Counted from the stretch's first letter, positions 44,124 through 54,717 are shown. The stretch is 64,000 nucleotides of DNA from Sphingobium cupriresistens (GCF_004152865.1 NZ_SEOO01000003.1:62001-126000); one strand, 5' to 3'. Notes: generated by a model not told the origin, from the letters alone. Program-made: numbers and translations.

Positions 44124-47100
44124 TCAATAGTCCTTCGAATAGCGCAGGTTTGCCGACGACCCGGCATTGGTGCCGGTCTTCGACAACAGGCTCAGCGTTT
44201 TCGACAGCGCGATCTCCAACTGGGTGGCGGTGAAGCCCTTGGAGTCGGTGATGACCTCCACATAGATATTGTTGGAGATATGCTGGCCGACTGCGAGCGA
44301 GGTGCCGCGCCCGGTCGTGTCGTCGCCGCCAACGATGCCGATCCGGTCGATGCCCGACGCGCCCTGCAACTTGCCCATCGGGTTCAATCCGCCGCTGCCG
44401 CCACGCAAGCCGTTGAGCGCCGCCGCCAGTTGCACCGCCTGCATCGGCGAGAGGTTGGCGACATTGTCGCCGAACAATATGCGCGAGAGAATTTCGTCCT
44501 GCGGCAAGGTGGGCGTGGAGATGAAGGCTATGTCCGGCTGCTGCGCCGACCCCGTCACTTGGATGCCCGCGGTCACCGTGTCGATCCGGGTCTGCGCCTT
44601 GATCGCCAGGATGGGATTGAACATCGGCCCGTTGAAGGTGATCACGCCCTGTTCCAGATCGAACTGGTGACCCGAAAAGCTGTAGCGGCCGCGGATCGAT
44701 TCGATCCTGCCGACGACGCGCGGATTGGCGGTCGTTCCGGTGACGCGCATGTTGGTCTTCCATTCGGAATCCAGCCCCATGCCGGTGACGTAGATTTCGT
44801 TGTCCGCCTTCACCCGGATATCCAGCTTCCAGTCGGCGGGCTTGGCCGCCGCCTTGCGCGCCGCCAGTCGCTGGTCGAGCGCGTCGCCGCCTGCGCCCTT
44901 GCGCCGCACGCCGGCAAGCTGGCGGATCTCGGTCCCGCCCTGCCAGGCGACCTTGTACCGGGTTTCGGGCAGGCTCAGGTCGCCCTTGATCAGGCCACCA
45001 TTGGCCGGGCTGTTGCTGATATTGATGGTCCCGCTGACGACGCTGGTGATCGCTTCGCTGCGCGCCAGCCGCGCGCGGTTCAACTTGACCGCGATATCCA
45101 TCGGGAAGCCGCTCGCGGCGGCCAGCCCGACATTGCCCGACGCCTGCACCGTACCCTCGCCCGCCCGGCCGGAGAAATCGCGAATCTCCAGATGATCGTT
45201 GGTGAAACGGCCATCCAGCTTCATCTGGGTAACGCGCGTGCCGAACGTCTCATTTTCATAGGTCAGCGCATTGGCGCGGACCACGCCGTTCAGCCGCGGA
45301 TCGCTCAGCCGCCCGCTAAAGTCGGCCGCCACGGCGAGGCCGCCGGTCAACTGCTGATCGGCCAGCCCGGCGAAGGAGAACAGGACATCGGCCGGCCCGG
45401 CATAGCGGATGCCGCCGCCCAGCGGGGCATTCTGCAACTGCTCGGCCCAGCTTGCGCCCGCGCCCGGCGGCGCCAGCGTGGCGGTGAAGCGGCCCAGCGT
45501 GCTGCTGCCTTCGCGAATCAGGCCGCGCAGGTCGCCACCGGCCGAAGACAGCTTGCCTTCGACATTCATCGACACCGGGTCGGACACGGCGGTCAGGCTG
45601 GAGCGGCGGAAATCGTTGATCGCCAACCGGGTGGTTGCGGTCGGGAAGGCGCTGCCCTTTTGCGCATAGTCCAGTGTGCCGGTCATTCGGCCGCCAATGC
45701 CTAGGCCCGGCGCGGCAATGTTCGCGATGGCCAAGTCGAAATCCTTGAACCGGGCCTGCGCCACGGTCGTGTCGCCGAAGCGCCCGGCCAGATCGACCTT
45801 GCCCTGCGGCAGCACCAAAGTCGCCGGTTCCAGGCGATAGCCGCCCGGCTCGCTGCGGATGATGGCCGGCTGGGCCAGGCGGAAGTCGATGTTCGCCGCC
45901 TTGCCCTGCAACGCCACGGCATAGAGGTTGGGGCGCAGCGCGGCGTTGGCGGCGATCGAGAAGGGCACGCCGCTGGAGCCGTCGGCGACCAGTTGCGCGC
46001 GTCCGCGTCCGCCCTGATAGTCGATCCGCGCCCGCGCCTTTCGCACCACATAGGCGCCATAGGCGGCGTTGGCGATCTGCGCATCCGCCTTGATCTGGGG
46101 CTGATCGGTCAGCAGCATGGAGGCGGTGACGATCGCCCGGCCGATCACGACATCGGCCTCGCCCGGCAGTTTGGCGTTGCTGGCGGTGGCGTTGACGTCC
46201 ACGCCCTGCACCTTGCCCACGGCGGCCAGCCGGATCGCGCCGGTGACGCCGGAGCCGTTCATGGCGAGCTGCCCGGTGAAGGGGCCGGCGGTGCTTTGCT
46301 GGATGCGGCCGTTCATGTCGACCCCGGCGAAGCGCGCCTTGGTGACGTCGATGGTCAGCGGGCCTTTCGCCGTGCGGATCAACACATTGGCGAAGAATGG
46401 CCCATAGGGCGACCCGCCGGTGGCTTCCAGCCGGTATCCTGCCGCCTCGCCATTCAGCTTGGCCACCACGTCGGTCAGTTGCACGCCGACATTGGGCCGC
46501 GCCGCGCGCAACACCGCCTGCGGCCGTTCCATCGTGCCCCGAACGGTCAGCGCGAGCGGCCCATATTGTTTGGAGGACGCCGTCGCATCGAACGCGACCT
46601 GCCCGTCGGTGTCATAGCTGCCGGAGCCGCTGTGGATCGTGAAGTTGGGCGCTGCGCCTTTCAGGCCGGCGAGGGTGAACTTGCCCTCCGGCGTCATGCC
46701 GATCTTGCCGCTGGCGACCGCATTGCCGCCCAGGAAATCGCGGACCGAGGCATTCTCCCAGCGCGCGGTGCGCACGCCGAAGCGGCCCGACAGGCCAAAG
46801 CCGCCCTTGGGGCCGGGCACCAGTTCGACATCGGTATTGAGGTTGACGATGCCGACTCCGTCGATCTTATAATCGTTGACCCGACCTTTGAGCGCCCCGC
46901 GATAGAGCGCATTGTCGAGGTCGGCCAGCACGATGGCGGTGGCGTCCACCCGGTCGCTGTCGATCTTCAGATTGTCGCTGATCAGCTTGCCTGCGGCATA
47001 GGCGAAATCGCCCTTCACCCGCAGATTTTGCAGCAGGCCGCCCGCTGCGGCATTGAGGCCGGTGACGCGGGTGGCGGTGGCGCTGATCGGAATGCGGATG

Positions 47101-48344
47101 CGATCGCTGTCGATCACCGCCCGGCCGCTGGCCTTCAGATTCTCGATGCCGGTGGCGTCGAACGCCAGGCTCTTGGCGGTAATGTCATAATCGATGAACG
47201 GCGTCGCCATCGGCCCGTCGAGGATGATGGAGGCGCGCACGTCACGACCCTTCACCTTCTCCATGATCGCGCCGGGCGTCAGCAGCGCGGCGTTGATCCT
47301 GAGCGCGCTGAACTGGCTTTTGCCGAGGTCGATCAGCCCCTGCGCGTCGGCGCTCATGGCGGGCGAGCGCAACGTGCCCTTGATATTGACGCGCCGCTCG
47401 TTCAGCCCGGCGAACAGATCGACGTCCAGTTGCGGCGCGGTCAGGCGATCGACCGTGCCGGCGAAGACGAGGCCTGGACGCAACGGGCCTTTGGCGGTGA
47501 AATTGCCGTCCCGCGCCGACAAGACGATGTTGGCCAATTCACCTTTGGGCGAGGTCGCGACGACCCGCCCGTCCCACGCCTGCCATGTCCCCTTGCCGTC
47601 GAGCGTCGCGGTGACGCCGTCGGTCAGGCCGGTCATGGCGGCGATCACGCCGCCCTTGGGCGCGGTCAGCGTGCCGCTCATCGCCAGGCGGTTCTGGTCG
47701 GGCACCGCGTCCAGCTTCGCCTGCAGCCGGTCGCCGCTGTCGACGACTGCATCGGCGGACAGGATGGCCCGGCCATCGGCAATATGGGTGACGCCGTCGA
47801 TCGCGATCTCGCGCTTCTGGCCGATCACCGGCTTGGCCAGGATGAACTTGCCGATCTTCATCCGGTCGACGTCGATGTCCAGGTCGGGCAGGATCGGGGC
47901 GTTGGGATCGCTGGCGACGACGTTGAACTGCGGGCTGCGCGCCAGCACGACCAGCGGCGTTTCCAGCAGGCTGACCGAGATATGATTATTCACGTAGCGG
48001 AACGGGCGCCAGATCACATGCACCTTTGGGCTGACTGCGAACACGCCCTTGGGATCGCGCAGCACCAGATCGTGGATCGTCATGTCGCTGTAGATCGACC
48101 CGTCAATCCGCCCGACCTCGATCTTCATGCCGGATTCCATCTGGAGCGCGGCGATCTGCTGGATCAGGAATTTCTTGCCCGGCTGGGTATTGAGGCCCAG
48201 CAGCAGCCCGCCGGCCAACAGCCCCAGCGCGATGACGAGGCCGACGACGCCGATCGCGATCTTTTGCCACAGCGGACGCTTTTCGCGGATGACGATCGTC
48301 TGGGTCGCGTCGTCAACGGCGGGCATGATGTCGTCCTGCGCCAT
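44124..48344 (-). CDS. tamB: Translocation and assembly module subunit TamB
   Basis: The product has 1406 residues: an N-terminal membrane anchor (IAIGVVGLVIALGLLAGGLLLGL), a very long beta-repeat body, and a C-terminal DUF490 domain (RGRYSFSGHQFDLEQGVITF, then RIDTVTAGIQVTG and ILSRILFGDNV). It spans the periplasm and works with TamA in outer-membrane protein insertion or lipid transport. It starts on the last base of the tamA stop codon. Confidence 0.95.
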   Translation of the reverse strand: MAQDDIMPAVDDATQTIVIREKRPLWQKIAIGVVGLVIALGLLAGGLLLGLNTQPGKKFLIQQIAALQMESGMKIEVGRIDGSIYSDMTIHDLVLRDPKGVFAVSPKVHVIWRPFRYVNNHISVSLLETPLVVLARSPQFNVVASDPNAPILPDLDIDVDRMKIGKFILAKPVIGQKREIAIDGVTHIADGRAILSADAVVDSGDRLQAKLDAVPDQNRLAMSGTLTAPKGGVIAAMTGLTDGVTATLDGKGTWQAWDGRVVATSPKGELANIVLSARDGNFTAKGPLRPGLVFAGTVDRLTAPQLDVDLFAGLNERRVNIKGTLRSPAMSADAQGLIDLGKSQFSALRINAALLTPGAIMEKVKGRDVRASIILDGPMATPFIDYDITAKSLAFDATGIENLKASGRAVIDSDRIRIPISATATRVTGLNAAAGGLLQNLRVKGDFAYAAGKLISDNLKIDSDRVDATAIVLADLDNALYRGALKGRVNDYKIDGVGIVNLNTDVELVPGPKGGFGLSGRFGVRTARWENASVRDFLGGNAVASGKIGMTPEGKFTLAGLKGAAPNFTIHSGSGSYDTDGQVAFDATASSKQYGPLALTVRGTMERPQAVLRAARPNVGVQLTDVVAKLNGEAAGYRLEATGGSPYGPFFANVLIRTAKGPLTIDVTKARFAGVDMNGRIQQSTAGPFTGQLAMNGSGVTGAIRLAAVGKVQGVDVNATASNAKLPGEADVVIGRAIVTASMLLTDQPQIKADAQIANAAYGAYVVRKARARIDYQGGRGRAQLVADGSSGVPFSIAANAALRPNLYAVALQGKAANIDFRLAQPAIIRSEPGGYRLEPATLVLPQGKVDLAGRFGDTTVAQARFKDFDLAIANIAAPGLGIGGRMTGTLDYAQKGSAFPTATTRLAINDFRRSSLTAVSDPVSMNVEGKLSSAGGDLRGLIREGSSTLGRFTATLAPPGAGASWAEQLQNAPLGGGIRYAGPADVLFSFAGLADQQLTGGLAVAADFSGRLSDPRLNGVVRANALTYENETFGTRVTQMKLDGRFTNDHLEIRDFSGRAGEGTVQASGNVGLAAASGFPMDIAVKLNRARLARSEAITSVVSGTINISNSPANGGLIKGDLSLPETRYKVAWQGGTEIRQLAGVRRKGAGGDALDQRLAARKAAAKPADWKLDIRVKADNEIYVTGMGLDSEWKTNMRVTGTTANPRVVGRIESIRGRYSFSGHQFDLEQGVITFNGPMFNPILAIKAQTRIDTVTAGIQVTGSAQQPDIAFISTPTLPQDEILSRILFGDNVANLSPMQAVQLAAALNGLRGGSGGLNPMGKLQGASGIDRIGIVGGDDTTGRGTSLAVGQHISNNIYVEVITDSKGFTATQLEIALSKTLSLLSKTGTNAGSSANLRYSKDY

Positions 48345-50476
48345 CAGAAAGCCTGCCCGATGCCGATGTAGAGGGCGAATTTAGACTCGCCGGGCTGCCG
48401 GTTGATCGGCATGGCGATGTCCGCGCGGAACGGACCGAAATTGGTATAGAAGCGGCCGCCCAGGCCGACGCCGTAGCGCATGTCGGAAAATTGCGGCATG
48501 GAGCTTTCATAGACCTGACCGGCGTCCACGAAGGCGACGACGCCATAATTGCCGAAGCGATAACGCCCCTCGACCGCAAATTCATTGACCGACCGGCCGC
48601 CGATCGGATCGTTGTTCGCGTCCTTCGGCCCCAGTTCCTGATAGCCGAAACCGCGTACCGATCCGCCGCCGCCCGCATAGATGCGCCGCGATGGCGCGAC
48701 ATCGCCGCGGCTGACCCCGGTGATGGTGCCGACCTTGGCCCGTCCCGCAATGACCAGATTGTCCGACACCGGATAATAGCCGGTCAGGTCGAAACTGGCG
48801 CGCAGATAGGGCGAGAAATTCCCCTGCAACGACCCTTCCGGTTCGGCGCGCAGATTGGCGCGGAAGCCCTTGGTCGGGTTGAGCAGGTCGTTGGAGCGAT
48901 CATAGCCGATCTGCACCGGCAGACCGCCGATGAAATAGGTGCGCCGCGTCTTGTCCGCGGTGGCCGGGTCGATCACCACCTGCTCGTTGGTCAGCAGGAT
49001 TTCCGCGCCATAGCTGTAGGTCCAGCGCTTCTGGAAGATCGGCGTCGATTGGCGCGCCCAGCCGATGTTGAGCCCGGCGGTGAATGCTTCATAGGCGTCG
49101 TAATTTTGATGGTTGAGCGTGATGCCGGTCTGGAACGTCTTGTCGCGCTTCCCCGCATTGGACCGGCGGAAGGTCGCCGATGCGCCCTGTTCCTGCGTGC
49201 CTGCGATCGCGCCCAGGATCAGCGCGCCTTCTGGCGGAAACAGATTGCGATGAGTCCATGTCGCCTCGGCGCGGAAGCCCTGGCCGGTGCCATAGCCCGC
49301 TTCGCCCGCCAGCGTGCGGGGTGGCCCGGCTTCCTGCGCGACGGCCAGATCGACATATTCGGTGCCGTCCGGCCCCGCCTCGCCGGTCTGCACCGGCTCC
49401 ACCGACACGCTGGAAAATAGCGACGTCGCGACCAGCGCCTTGCGCAGATCGTCCACCTTGCGGCTGTCATAGAGTTCGCCCGGCTTGTAGCGCTTGATGA
49501 CCTCCATATGATCGGCGCCAAACGCCTGTTTGTCGCCGCTGGTGATGATCTTGCGGAACGTGCCGCGCGGGCCGGTATCCACCGGCAGCGTATAGTCGCC
49601 CGTCACTGTCGCGGGATCGAGCAATATGTCGCGGTCCCCGACCTTTGCGAAAGGATAGCCATTTTCGGGCAGCTTCAACGCGATATTGGCCTCCGCGCCT
49701 TCGACCAGGGTCGCGACGATATAATCGCCGGTCTTGAGCGGCAGGCTGTCGCGGACCAGGCCGGGCGGCACCGTCGGCCCGGCATTGATGACGATGTCGC
49801 CGATCTTGTAGCGTTTGCCCGGCGTTACGGAGATCACCGCCTTCAGCGTCCCGTCACCGGCCTGGTCCAGGCTGGCGAGCGCCGTCGCGTCATAATAGCC
49901 CTGCGAATAGAAGAGGCGCGTCGCGAGCTTCTCATCCTCTTGCGCGCGCGCCTGCACCATGGCTGCGGTTTCAGCCTTGCCCTTGCCGTCGATCAGCGCG
50001 GATTCGGCGCGGAATTCGTCCTCCAGACCCGTCTTGCCAAAGCCTTCTATGCTGGTGGCGTAGCGTATGTCGGGCTGCTTCGCGTTTGCATTATTATTGT
50101 CCGCGACATTGGTCGGCACGGTCACGCTGTCGAGCGGCGGCAGCGGCTGGGCCAGTTCCTGTTCCTCGGCTGGATCGATCGCCGGTGGCAATTCGGTTGG
50201 CGCGTTCGATGACTGCGGCATCTGCTGGTCGATCCAGCTCTCGATCGAGGGCAGGGGCGCGTCGGGATTGGCCTGGTCCGGAGTCCCTGCCTTGGGCAAC
50301 CGCGCCTCGAACTGGTCGTCGGGCAGGATCGGCTCTTCGCCCTGGGTCGCTTCATAAGGAAGGCTGGGATCGGGTACGGGCGTCGACTGGGCTTGGGCCA
50401 TCAGCGGCAGGGACGAGGCTGTCATCAGCGCCACGGCCATTATGCGCCGGACATGATATGCCTGTCGTCTCGTCAT
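48344..50476 (-). CDS. tamA: Outer-membrane assembly factor TamA (BamA/Omp85 family)
   Basis: The product has 710 residues with a signal peptide (MAVALMTASSLPLMAQAQ), a Pro/acidic linker (about 45-110), POTRA-type repeats (about 180-420) and a 16-strand barrel with VRGFGYQELGPKD and the family end RADIAMPINRQPGES, then GIGQAF. It pairs with TamB. The N-terminal acidic linker is long for the family. Start at 50476 gives MTRRQAYHVRR before the signal core. Confidence 0.93.
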   Translation of the reverse strand: MTRRQAYHVRRIMAVALMTASSLPLMAQAQSTPVPDPSLPYEATQGEEPILPDDQFEARLPKAGTPDQANPDAPLPSIESWIDQQMPQSSNAPTELPPAIDPAEEQELAQPLPPLDSVTVPTNVADNNNANAKQPDIRYATSIEGFGKTGLEDEFRAESALIDGKGKAETAAMVQARAQEDEKLATRLFYSQGYYDATALASLDQAGDGTLKAVISVTPGKRYKIGDIVINAGPTVPPGLVRDSLPLKTGDYIVATLVEGAEANIALKLPENGYPFAKVGDRDILLDPATVTGDYTLPVDTGPRGTFRKIITSGDKQAFGADHMEVIKRYKPGELYDSRKVDDLRKALVATSLFSSVSVEPVQTGEAGPDGTEYVDLAVAQEAGPPRTLAGEAGYGTGQGFRAEATWTHRNLFPPEGALILGAIAGTQEQGASATFRRSNAGKRDKTFQTGITLNHQNYDAYEAFTAGLNIGWARQSTPIFQKRWTYSYGAEILLTNEQVVIDPATADKTRRTYFIGGLPVQIGYDRSNDLLNPTKGFRANLRAEPEGSLQGNFSPYLRASFDLTGYYPVSDNLVIAGRAKVGTITGVSRGDVAPSRRIYAGGGGSVRGFGYQELGPKDANNDPIGGRSVNEFAVEGRYRFGNYGVVAFVDAGQVYESSMPQFSDMRYGVGLGGRFYTNFGPFRADIAMPINRQPGESKFALYIGIGQAF

Positions 50477-50615
50477 GAACCTACGATGCCCCCTTTGCAC
50501 CGTGCATTCCACACGCGCGGTAAAGAGGCAATACGCTCAACAAGTTGCCTCGGTTCCACCTACAACAGGATTTGCCGCGCTTCCCACGGGACTCGCGGAA
50601 GGCTAGAGGCTTTGC

Positions 50616-52382
50616 ATGACATTTGCGCTCAATATCTCGCGATCGATTTCGGGCCAGCCCTGGCGCTGGCGGGGCGGCAACGCCGACGGGCGCGACGCCA
50701 CCTATCTGCCCGACGATCTGGTGACGCAATTGCTGCTGGCGCGGGGGTGTCCGCGCGACGCAGTCGAGGCGCACCGCAATCCCACCATCCGTCAGTTCAT
50801 GCCCGACCCCAGCCTGTTCCGTGACATGGACGCCGCCGCCGATCGGCTGGCCGACGCGGTGCAGCGCGGCGAGGATGTCCGTATCTTCGGCGATTATGAC
50901 GTCGACGGTGCGACCAGCGCGGCGCTGCTGATCCGGTTGCTGCGCGATCTGGGGCTGCACGCGAAACCCTATATCCCCGACCGTCTGATGGAAGGCTATG
51001 GCCCGTCGGGCGAGGCGCTGGTGCGGCTGGCGGGGGAGGGCGCGACGCTGATCGTCACCGTCGATTGCGGCGCGCAGGCGTTCGAGGCGCTGTCGATGGC
51101 CAGGGCGACCGGCGTCGATGTCGTCGTGGTCGATCATCATAAATGCTCGACCTCGCTGCCCGAAGCCTTTGCCCTGGTGAACCCCAACCGGCTGGACGAG
51201 AATGACGGCGCGGCGGTGCATGGCCATCTCGCCGCGGTCGGCGTCGCCTTCCTGCTCGGCGCGGCGCTGGTGCGGGTGCTGCGGGCGCGCGGCTGGTTCG
51301 CCAGCCGCAGCGAGCCGGCGCTGATGGAATTGCTCGACATCGTCGCGCTCGGCACGGTGGCGGACGTCGCGCAATTGAAGGGCCTCAACCGCGCCTTCGT
51401 GGCGCAGGGGCTGAAGGTGATGGCCAAGCGCCATAATATCGGCCTTGCCGCCCTGATCGACGCCAGCCGCCTGACCCGTGCGCCGCTGTGCCACGATCTG
51501 GGCTTCGCGCTCGGCCCGCGCATCAATGCGGGCGGTCGGGTCGGGCAGGCGGATCTGGGCGTGCGGTTGCTCACAACGGAAGACCCGGTGGAAGCGGCAA
51601 GCATCGCCGCGCAGCTCGACCAGTATAATGAGGAACGCCGCGCCATCGAATCGACGGTGCAGGAACAGGCCGAAGCCTTGCTGGCCGCGCAGGGCAATCG
51701 CGCCGTGGCGGTCATATCCGGCCAGGGCTGGCACCCCGGCGTCATCGGCATCGTTGCGGGCCGGATCAAGGAAAAGGCCGGCCGGCCCGCCATCGTCATC
51801 GCCATCGATGAAGACGGCATGGGCAAGGGGTCGGGCCGCTCCGTCTCCGGGGTGGACCTGGGCGCGGCGGTGATGGCGGCCAAGGATAGCGGCCTGCTGG
51901 TCGCGGGCGGCGGCCATGCCATGGCGGCGGGGCTGACGGTCGCGGCCGACCGGGTCGATGCGCTCGCCGACTTTCTGGACGACCGGCTGTCCGCCGCGGT
52001 CGCCAAGGCGCGCGACAACCGGGCGCTGCTGATCGACGCGGTGCTGGCGCCTGCCGGGGTGAACCCGGACTTCGTCGCGGCGATCGAGCAGGGTGGCCCC
52101 TATGGCGCGGGCTGGCCTGCTCCGCTGATCGCCGCAGGGCCTATGCGCGTTATCAAGGCCGATGTCGTGGGCAACGGCCATTTGCGCGCGATCATGAGCG
52201 GGGAGGACGGCCGGTCGATCAAGACGATCGCCTTCCGCCAGGCCGAAACCGATCTGGGCCAGGCGATATTGGGCGCGCCGCGCGACCGCAAATTGTGGGT
52301 CGCGGGCAAGGCCAAGATCGATGACTGGGGCAGCCGCCCGGCCGCCGAACTGCATCTGGAGGACGCCGCCTGGGCGGATTAA
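50616..52382 (+). CDS. recJ: Single-stranded-DNA exonuclease RecJ
   Basis: This 588-residue protein of the DHH family has metal-binding motifs IFGDYDVDGATSAALL, VTVDCGAQ, VVVDHHK and the DHHA1 part GRSVSGVDLGAAVMAA with VAGGGHAMAAG. It degrades 5' ended single-stranded DNA in repair. It is divergent from tamA over 139 bp with no SOS box visible. Confidence 0.96.
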   Translation: MTFALNISRSISGQPWRWRGGNADGRDATYLPDDLVTQLLLARGCPRDAVEAHRNPTIRQFMPDPSLFRDMDAAADRLADAVQRGEDVRIFGDYDVDGATSAALLIRLLRDLGLHAKPYIPDRLMEGYGPSGEALVRLAGEGATLIVTVDCGAQAFEALSMARATGVDVVVVDHHKCSTSLPEAFALVNPNRLDENDGAAVHGHLAAVGVAFLLGAALVRVLRARGWFASRSEPALMELLDIVALGTVADVAQLKGLNRAFVAQGLKVMAKRHNIGLAALIDASRLTRAPLCHDLGFALGPRINAGGRVGQADLGVRLLTTEDPVEAASIAAQLDQYNEERRAIESTVQEQAEALLAAQGNRAVAVISGQGWHPGVIGIVAGRIKEKAGRPAIVIAIDEDGMGKGSGRSVSGVDLGAAVMAAKDSGLLVAGGGHAMAAGLTVAADRVDALADFLDDRLSAAVAKARDNRALLIDAVLAPAGVNPDFVAAIEQGGPYGAGWPAPLIAAGPMRVIKADVVGNGHLRAIMSGEDGRSIKTIAFRQAETDLGQAILGAPRDRKLWVAGKAKIDDWGSRPAAELHLEDAAWAD

Positions 52383-52483
52383 GCAGGATTGTCATTTTCT
52401 TGCCTTTTGGGGGTTGACCCTTTTGCCGTCCCCGCCTAATTGCGCCCTCGCTTCGCAGCGCTGCCCGGTCAGTCGCTGCATGA

Positions 52484-52558
52484 GGTCCCATCGTCTAACG
52501 GTTAGGACACTGCCCTTTCACGGCAGCGATACGGGTTCGAATCCCGTTGGGATCACCA
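52484..52558 (+). tRNA. tRNA-Glu (TTC)
   Basis: Acceptor stem GGTCCCA pairs with TGGGATC, the anticodon arm is CTGCC-CTTTCAC-GGCAG with TTC at 52517-52519, and the T arm holds GGTTCGAATC. The 3' CCA is encoded. A terminator follows directly. Confidence 0.97.
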
Positions 52559-52583
52559 CCTCCGCTCCGGCGGAGGGGCTTTT
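52559..52583 (+). terminator. Terminator of tRNA-Glu
   Basis: CCTCCGC and GCGGAGG form a perfect stem over TCCG, followed by GGCTTTT. Confidence 0.85.
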
Positions 52584-52684
52584 CACCTCCCTTCATCGAC
52601 AAATCCTTCGCCCAGCGGTTGCGGGGTGCGTGCGTCGGCTTTAGCCTTGGACGCCCGCCGTCCTTGCCGAGTATATATTGCCCG

Positions 52685-53356
52685 ATGCGTTCTTTTGTCT
52701 TGTGCGTCCTTGGTTTGATCCTCGGCCTGTGGCCTGTCCTCTCCGTCGCGCTGCCGGCCAATCAGCCCACCCCCGGCTTCACCCGCGTCGCGATCGAAAC
52801 CTCGGCCGGCACGATCACCGTCGCGGTGGACCAGAAGCGGGCGCCGCGCACCTCGGCCAATTTCCTGACCTATGTCGATGACGGCCGCTTCGACGGCGTC
52901 ACCTTCTATCGGGCGGCGCGGCGCAAGAGCGATCCCCATTATGGCCTGATCCAGGGCGGGATCGACACCGACGCCCGTCGCTCGCTGCCGCCGATCCCGC
53001 ATGAGCCGACCAGCCGGACCGGCATCCTGCATCGCGATGCGACCCTTTCCATGGCGCGGCCCAACCGGCCCAATTCGGCGATGGGCAATTTCTTCATCAC
53101 CATCGGTGCGACGCCCAACATGGACGCGCGCGGCGACTATATCGGCTATGCCGCCTTCGGCCATGTCGTCGGCGGCATGGATGTGGTGCGCAAAATTCTG
53201 TCGGTGCCGACCTGTTGCGGGTCGGGGCCGATGCGCGGGCAGATGATCGTCAAGCCGATCCGCATCCTGCGCGCCCGGCGACTGGACGGCGCGCCCAAGC
53301 CCACGCGCGGGGTGAAGCCGTGGCTGATCGGCCTCAACAAACGGACAGCGAAGTAG
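52685..53356 (+). CDS. Exported cyclophilin-type peptidyl-prolyl isomerase
   Basis: The product has 223 residues with a signal peptide (MRSFVLCVLGLILGLWPVLSVA). The cyclophilin domain covers the rest: ETSAGTITVAVDQKRAPRT, FYRAARRKSDPHYGLIQGG, SAMGNFFITIGATPNMD and YAAFGHVVGGMDVV. Expected site: periplasm. Two adjacent Cys (PTCCGSG) near residue 177 may be paired. Confidence 0.92.
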   Translation: MRSFVLCVLGLILGLWPVLSVALPANQPTPGFTRVAIETSAGTITVAVDQKRAPRTSANFLTYVDDGRFDGVTFYRAARRKSDPHYGLIQGGIDTDARRSLPPIPHEPTSRTGILHRDATLSMARPNRPNSAMGNFFITIGATPNMDARGDYIGYAAFGHVVGGMDVVRKILSVPTCCGSGPMRGQMIVKPIRILRARRLDGAPKPTRGVKPWLIGLNKRTAK

Positions 53357-53362
53357 ACATCT

Positions 53363-53599
53363 CTACGCGAACACCGCCCGATCGCGCACCCATCGCCTGC
53401 CGCCCTCGCGCGGCGGCCGGGCCTGAACCCTCTTCCACGCCTGTTCGTGGAAGAAGAAGGCGACGGCGTTGATCACCGGCTCCACCAGCGCGATTCCGCC
53501 GGCGAGCGCGATCGACCCGGTCATGGCATAGGCGACGGTGAAGCCAACGGTCAGGTGGATGGACAGATAGGTGCCGGTCTTGATGAGGTCGAGCGACAT
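53363..53599 (-). CDS. DUF2061 small membrane protein
   Basis: The product has 78 residues with two hydrophobic segments (YLSIHLTVGFTVAYAMTG and ALAGGIALVEPVINAVAFFF) followed by HEQAWKRV, the DUF2061 end. Function unknown. AGGAGA lies 4 nt before the ATG. Convergent with the cyclophilin gene (6-nt gap). Confidence 0.85.
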   Translation of the reverse strand: MSLDLIKTGTYLSIHLTVGFTVAYAMTGSIALAGGIALVEPVINAVAFFFHEQAWKRVQARPPREGGRRWVRDRAVFA

Positions 53600-53727
53600 G
53601 GGCGTCTCCTTGGTCGCGACCTAGTTAAGAGTCGTTCGCAACAACGGCCAATGGCTTTTTCCGCTGGCTCTGATCGCCCCGGACGATCAGGCTGCCGCGA
53701 TCAGGACGGCGACGGAGGAGAGGGCGC

Positions 53728-54468
53728 ATGGCTGGACGGATCAGGGTGGGCATTGGCGGCTGGGTCTACGAGCCGTGGCGCGGGAATTTCTACCCGGTGG
53801 GACTGCGGCAGAAGGACGAGCTGGCCTATGTCGGCGAACATCTGACCGCGACCGAGATCAACGCGACTTATTATAGCAGCCAGAAGCCCGCGACCTTTGC
53901 CGGCTGGGCGAAGGCGGTGCCGGACGGCTTCCGGTTTGCGGTCAAGGCGTCGCGCTATTGCACCAATCGCAAGCTGCTGGCGCAGGCGGGTGATTCCATC
54001 GCCAAGTTCACCAGCCAGGGGATCGCCGAACTTGGCGACCGGCTGGGGCCGATCCTGTGGCAGTTCATGCCGACCAAGCGCTTCGACCCGGACGATTTCG
54101 GCGCCTTCCTGCACTTACTGCCGCCGAGCGTCGATGGGGTGCCATTGCGCCACGCATTGGAGGTGCGGCACGAGAGTTTCGACGACCCGGCCTTCCTGGC
54201 GATGGCGCGCGACGCCGGGGCCGCGGTGGTGCTGGCGGACCATGACGACTATCCCGCGATCGCCGGCCATGATGTCGGCTTTGCCTATATGCGGCTGATG
54301 CGGGCGCAGGCGGACGAAGCGACCGGCTATCCGCCTGCGGCGATCGCGGACTGGGCCGGGCGGGCCAGGGCGGCCGCGGGGCAGGGCGATGTCTTCGCCT
54401 TCTTCATTAGCGGCGCCAAGGAGCGCAACCCGGCGGCGGCGCAGGCGATGATCGTGGCTTTGCAGTAA
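53728..54468 (+). CDS. DUF72 family protein
   Basis: The product has 246 residues. DUF72 TIM-barrel motifs are RVGIGGWVYEPWRGNFYP, TEINATYYSSQKPATFAGW, FRFAVKASRYCTN and LGPILWQFMP. Members are linked to metal-dependent chemistry but have no firm role. AGGAGAGG 4 nt upstream. Confidence 0.92.
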   Translation: MAGRIRVGIGGWVYEPWRGNFYPVGLRQKDELAYVGEHLTATEINATYYSSQKPATFAGWAKAVPDGFRFAVKASRYCTNRKLLAQAGDSIAKFTSQGIAELGDRLGPILWQFMPTKRFDPDDFGAFLHLLPPSVDGVPLRHALEVRHESFDDPAFLAMARDAGAAVVLADHDDYPAIAGHDVGFAYMRLMRAQADEATGYPPAAIADWAGRARAAAGQGDVFAFFISGAKERNPAAAQAMIVALQ

Positions 54469-54590
54469 CAGGCCTGTTGCATTTAGTGCAATCGGTATGC
54501 CGTGCTTTGCGATTGTTACAAGAATATGACGGGCTTATTGGCCCGCTCACACCCAGATGGGTGACAATTCTTGCAAAGATGGAGCAAAAT

Positions 54591-54674
54591 ATGCGGCAGG
54601 CCTTTCAGGGCGCTGTGCTGGCCATTGCGGTCGGCGTTCAGATGCTGACTTTCTATTCGGTGCTATATGCCTGA
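54591..54674 (+). CDS. Possible 27-residue membrane peptide
   Basis: MRQAFQGAVLAIAVGVQMLT then FYSVLYA is almost wholly a single membrane helix. GGAG lies 6 nt before the ATG and a strong terminator follows 43 nt after the stop, so a small transcript unit is plausible. An in-frame ATG 12 nt upstream could add MEQN. No family recognised; could be chance. Confidence 0.4.
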   Translation: MRQAFQGAVLAIAVGVQMLTFYSVLYA

Positions 54675-54717
54675 TTGCGCGTTGCGCGCGCACTGCATCC
54701 CGACTCGTCAGGATGCG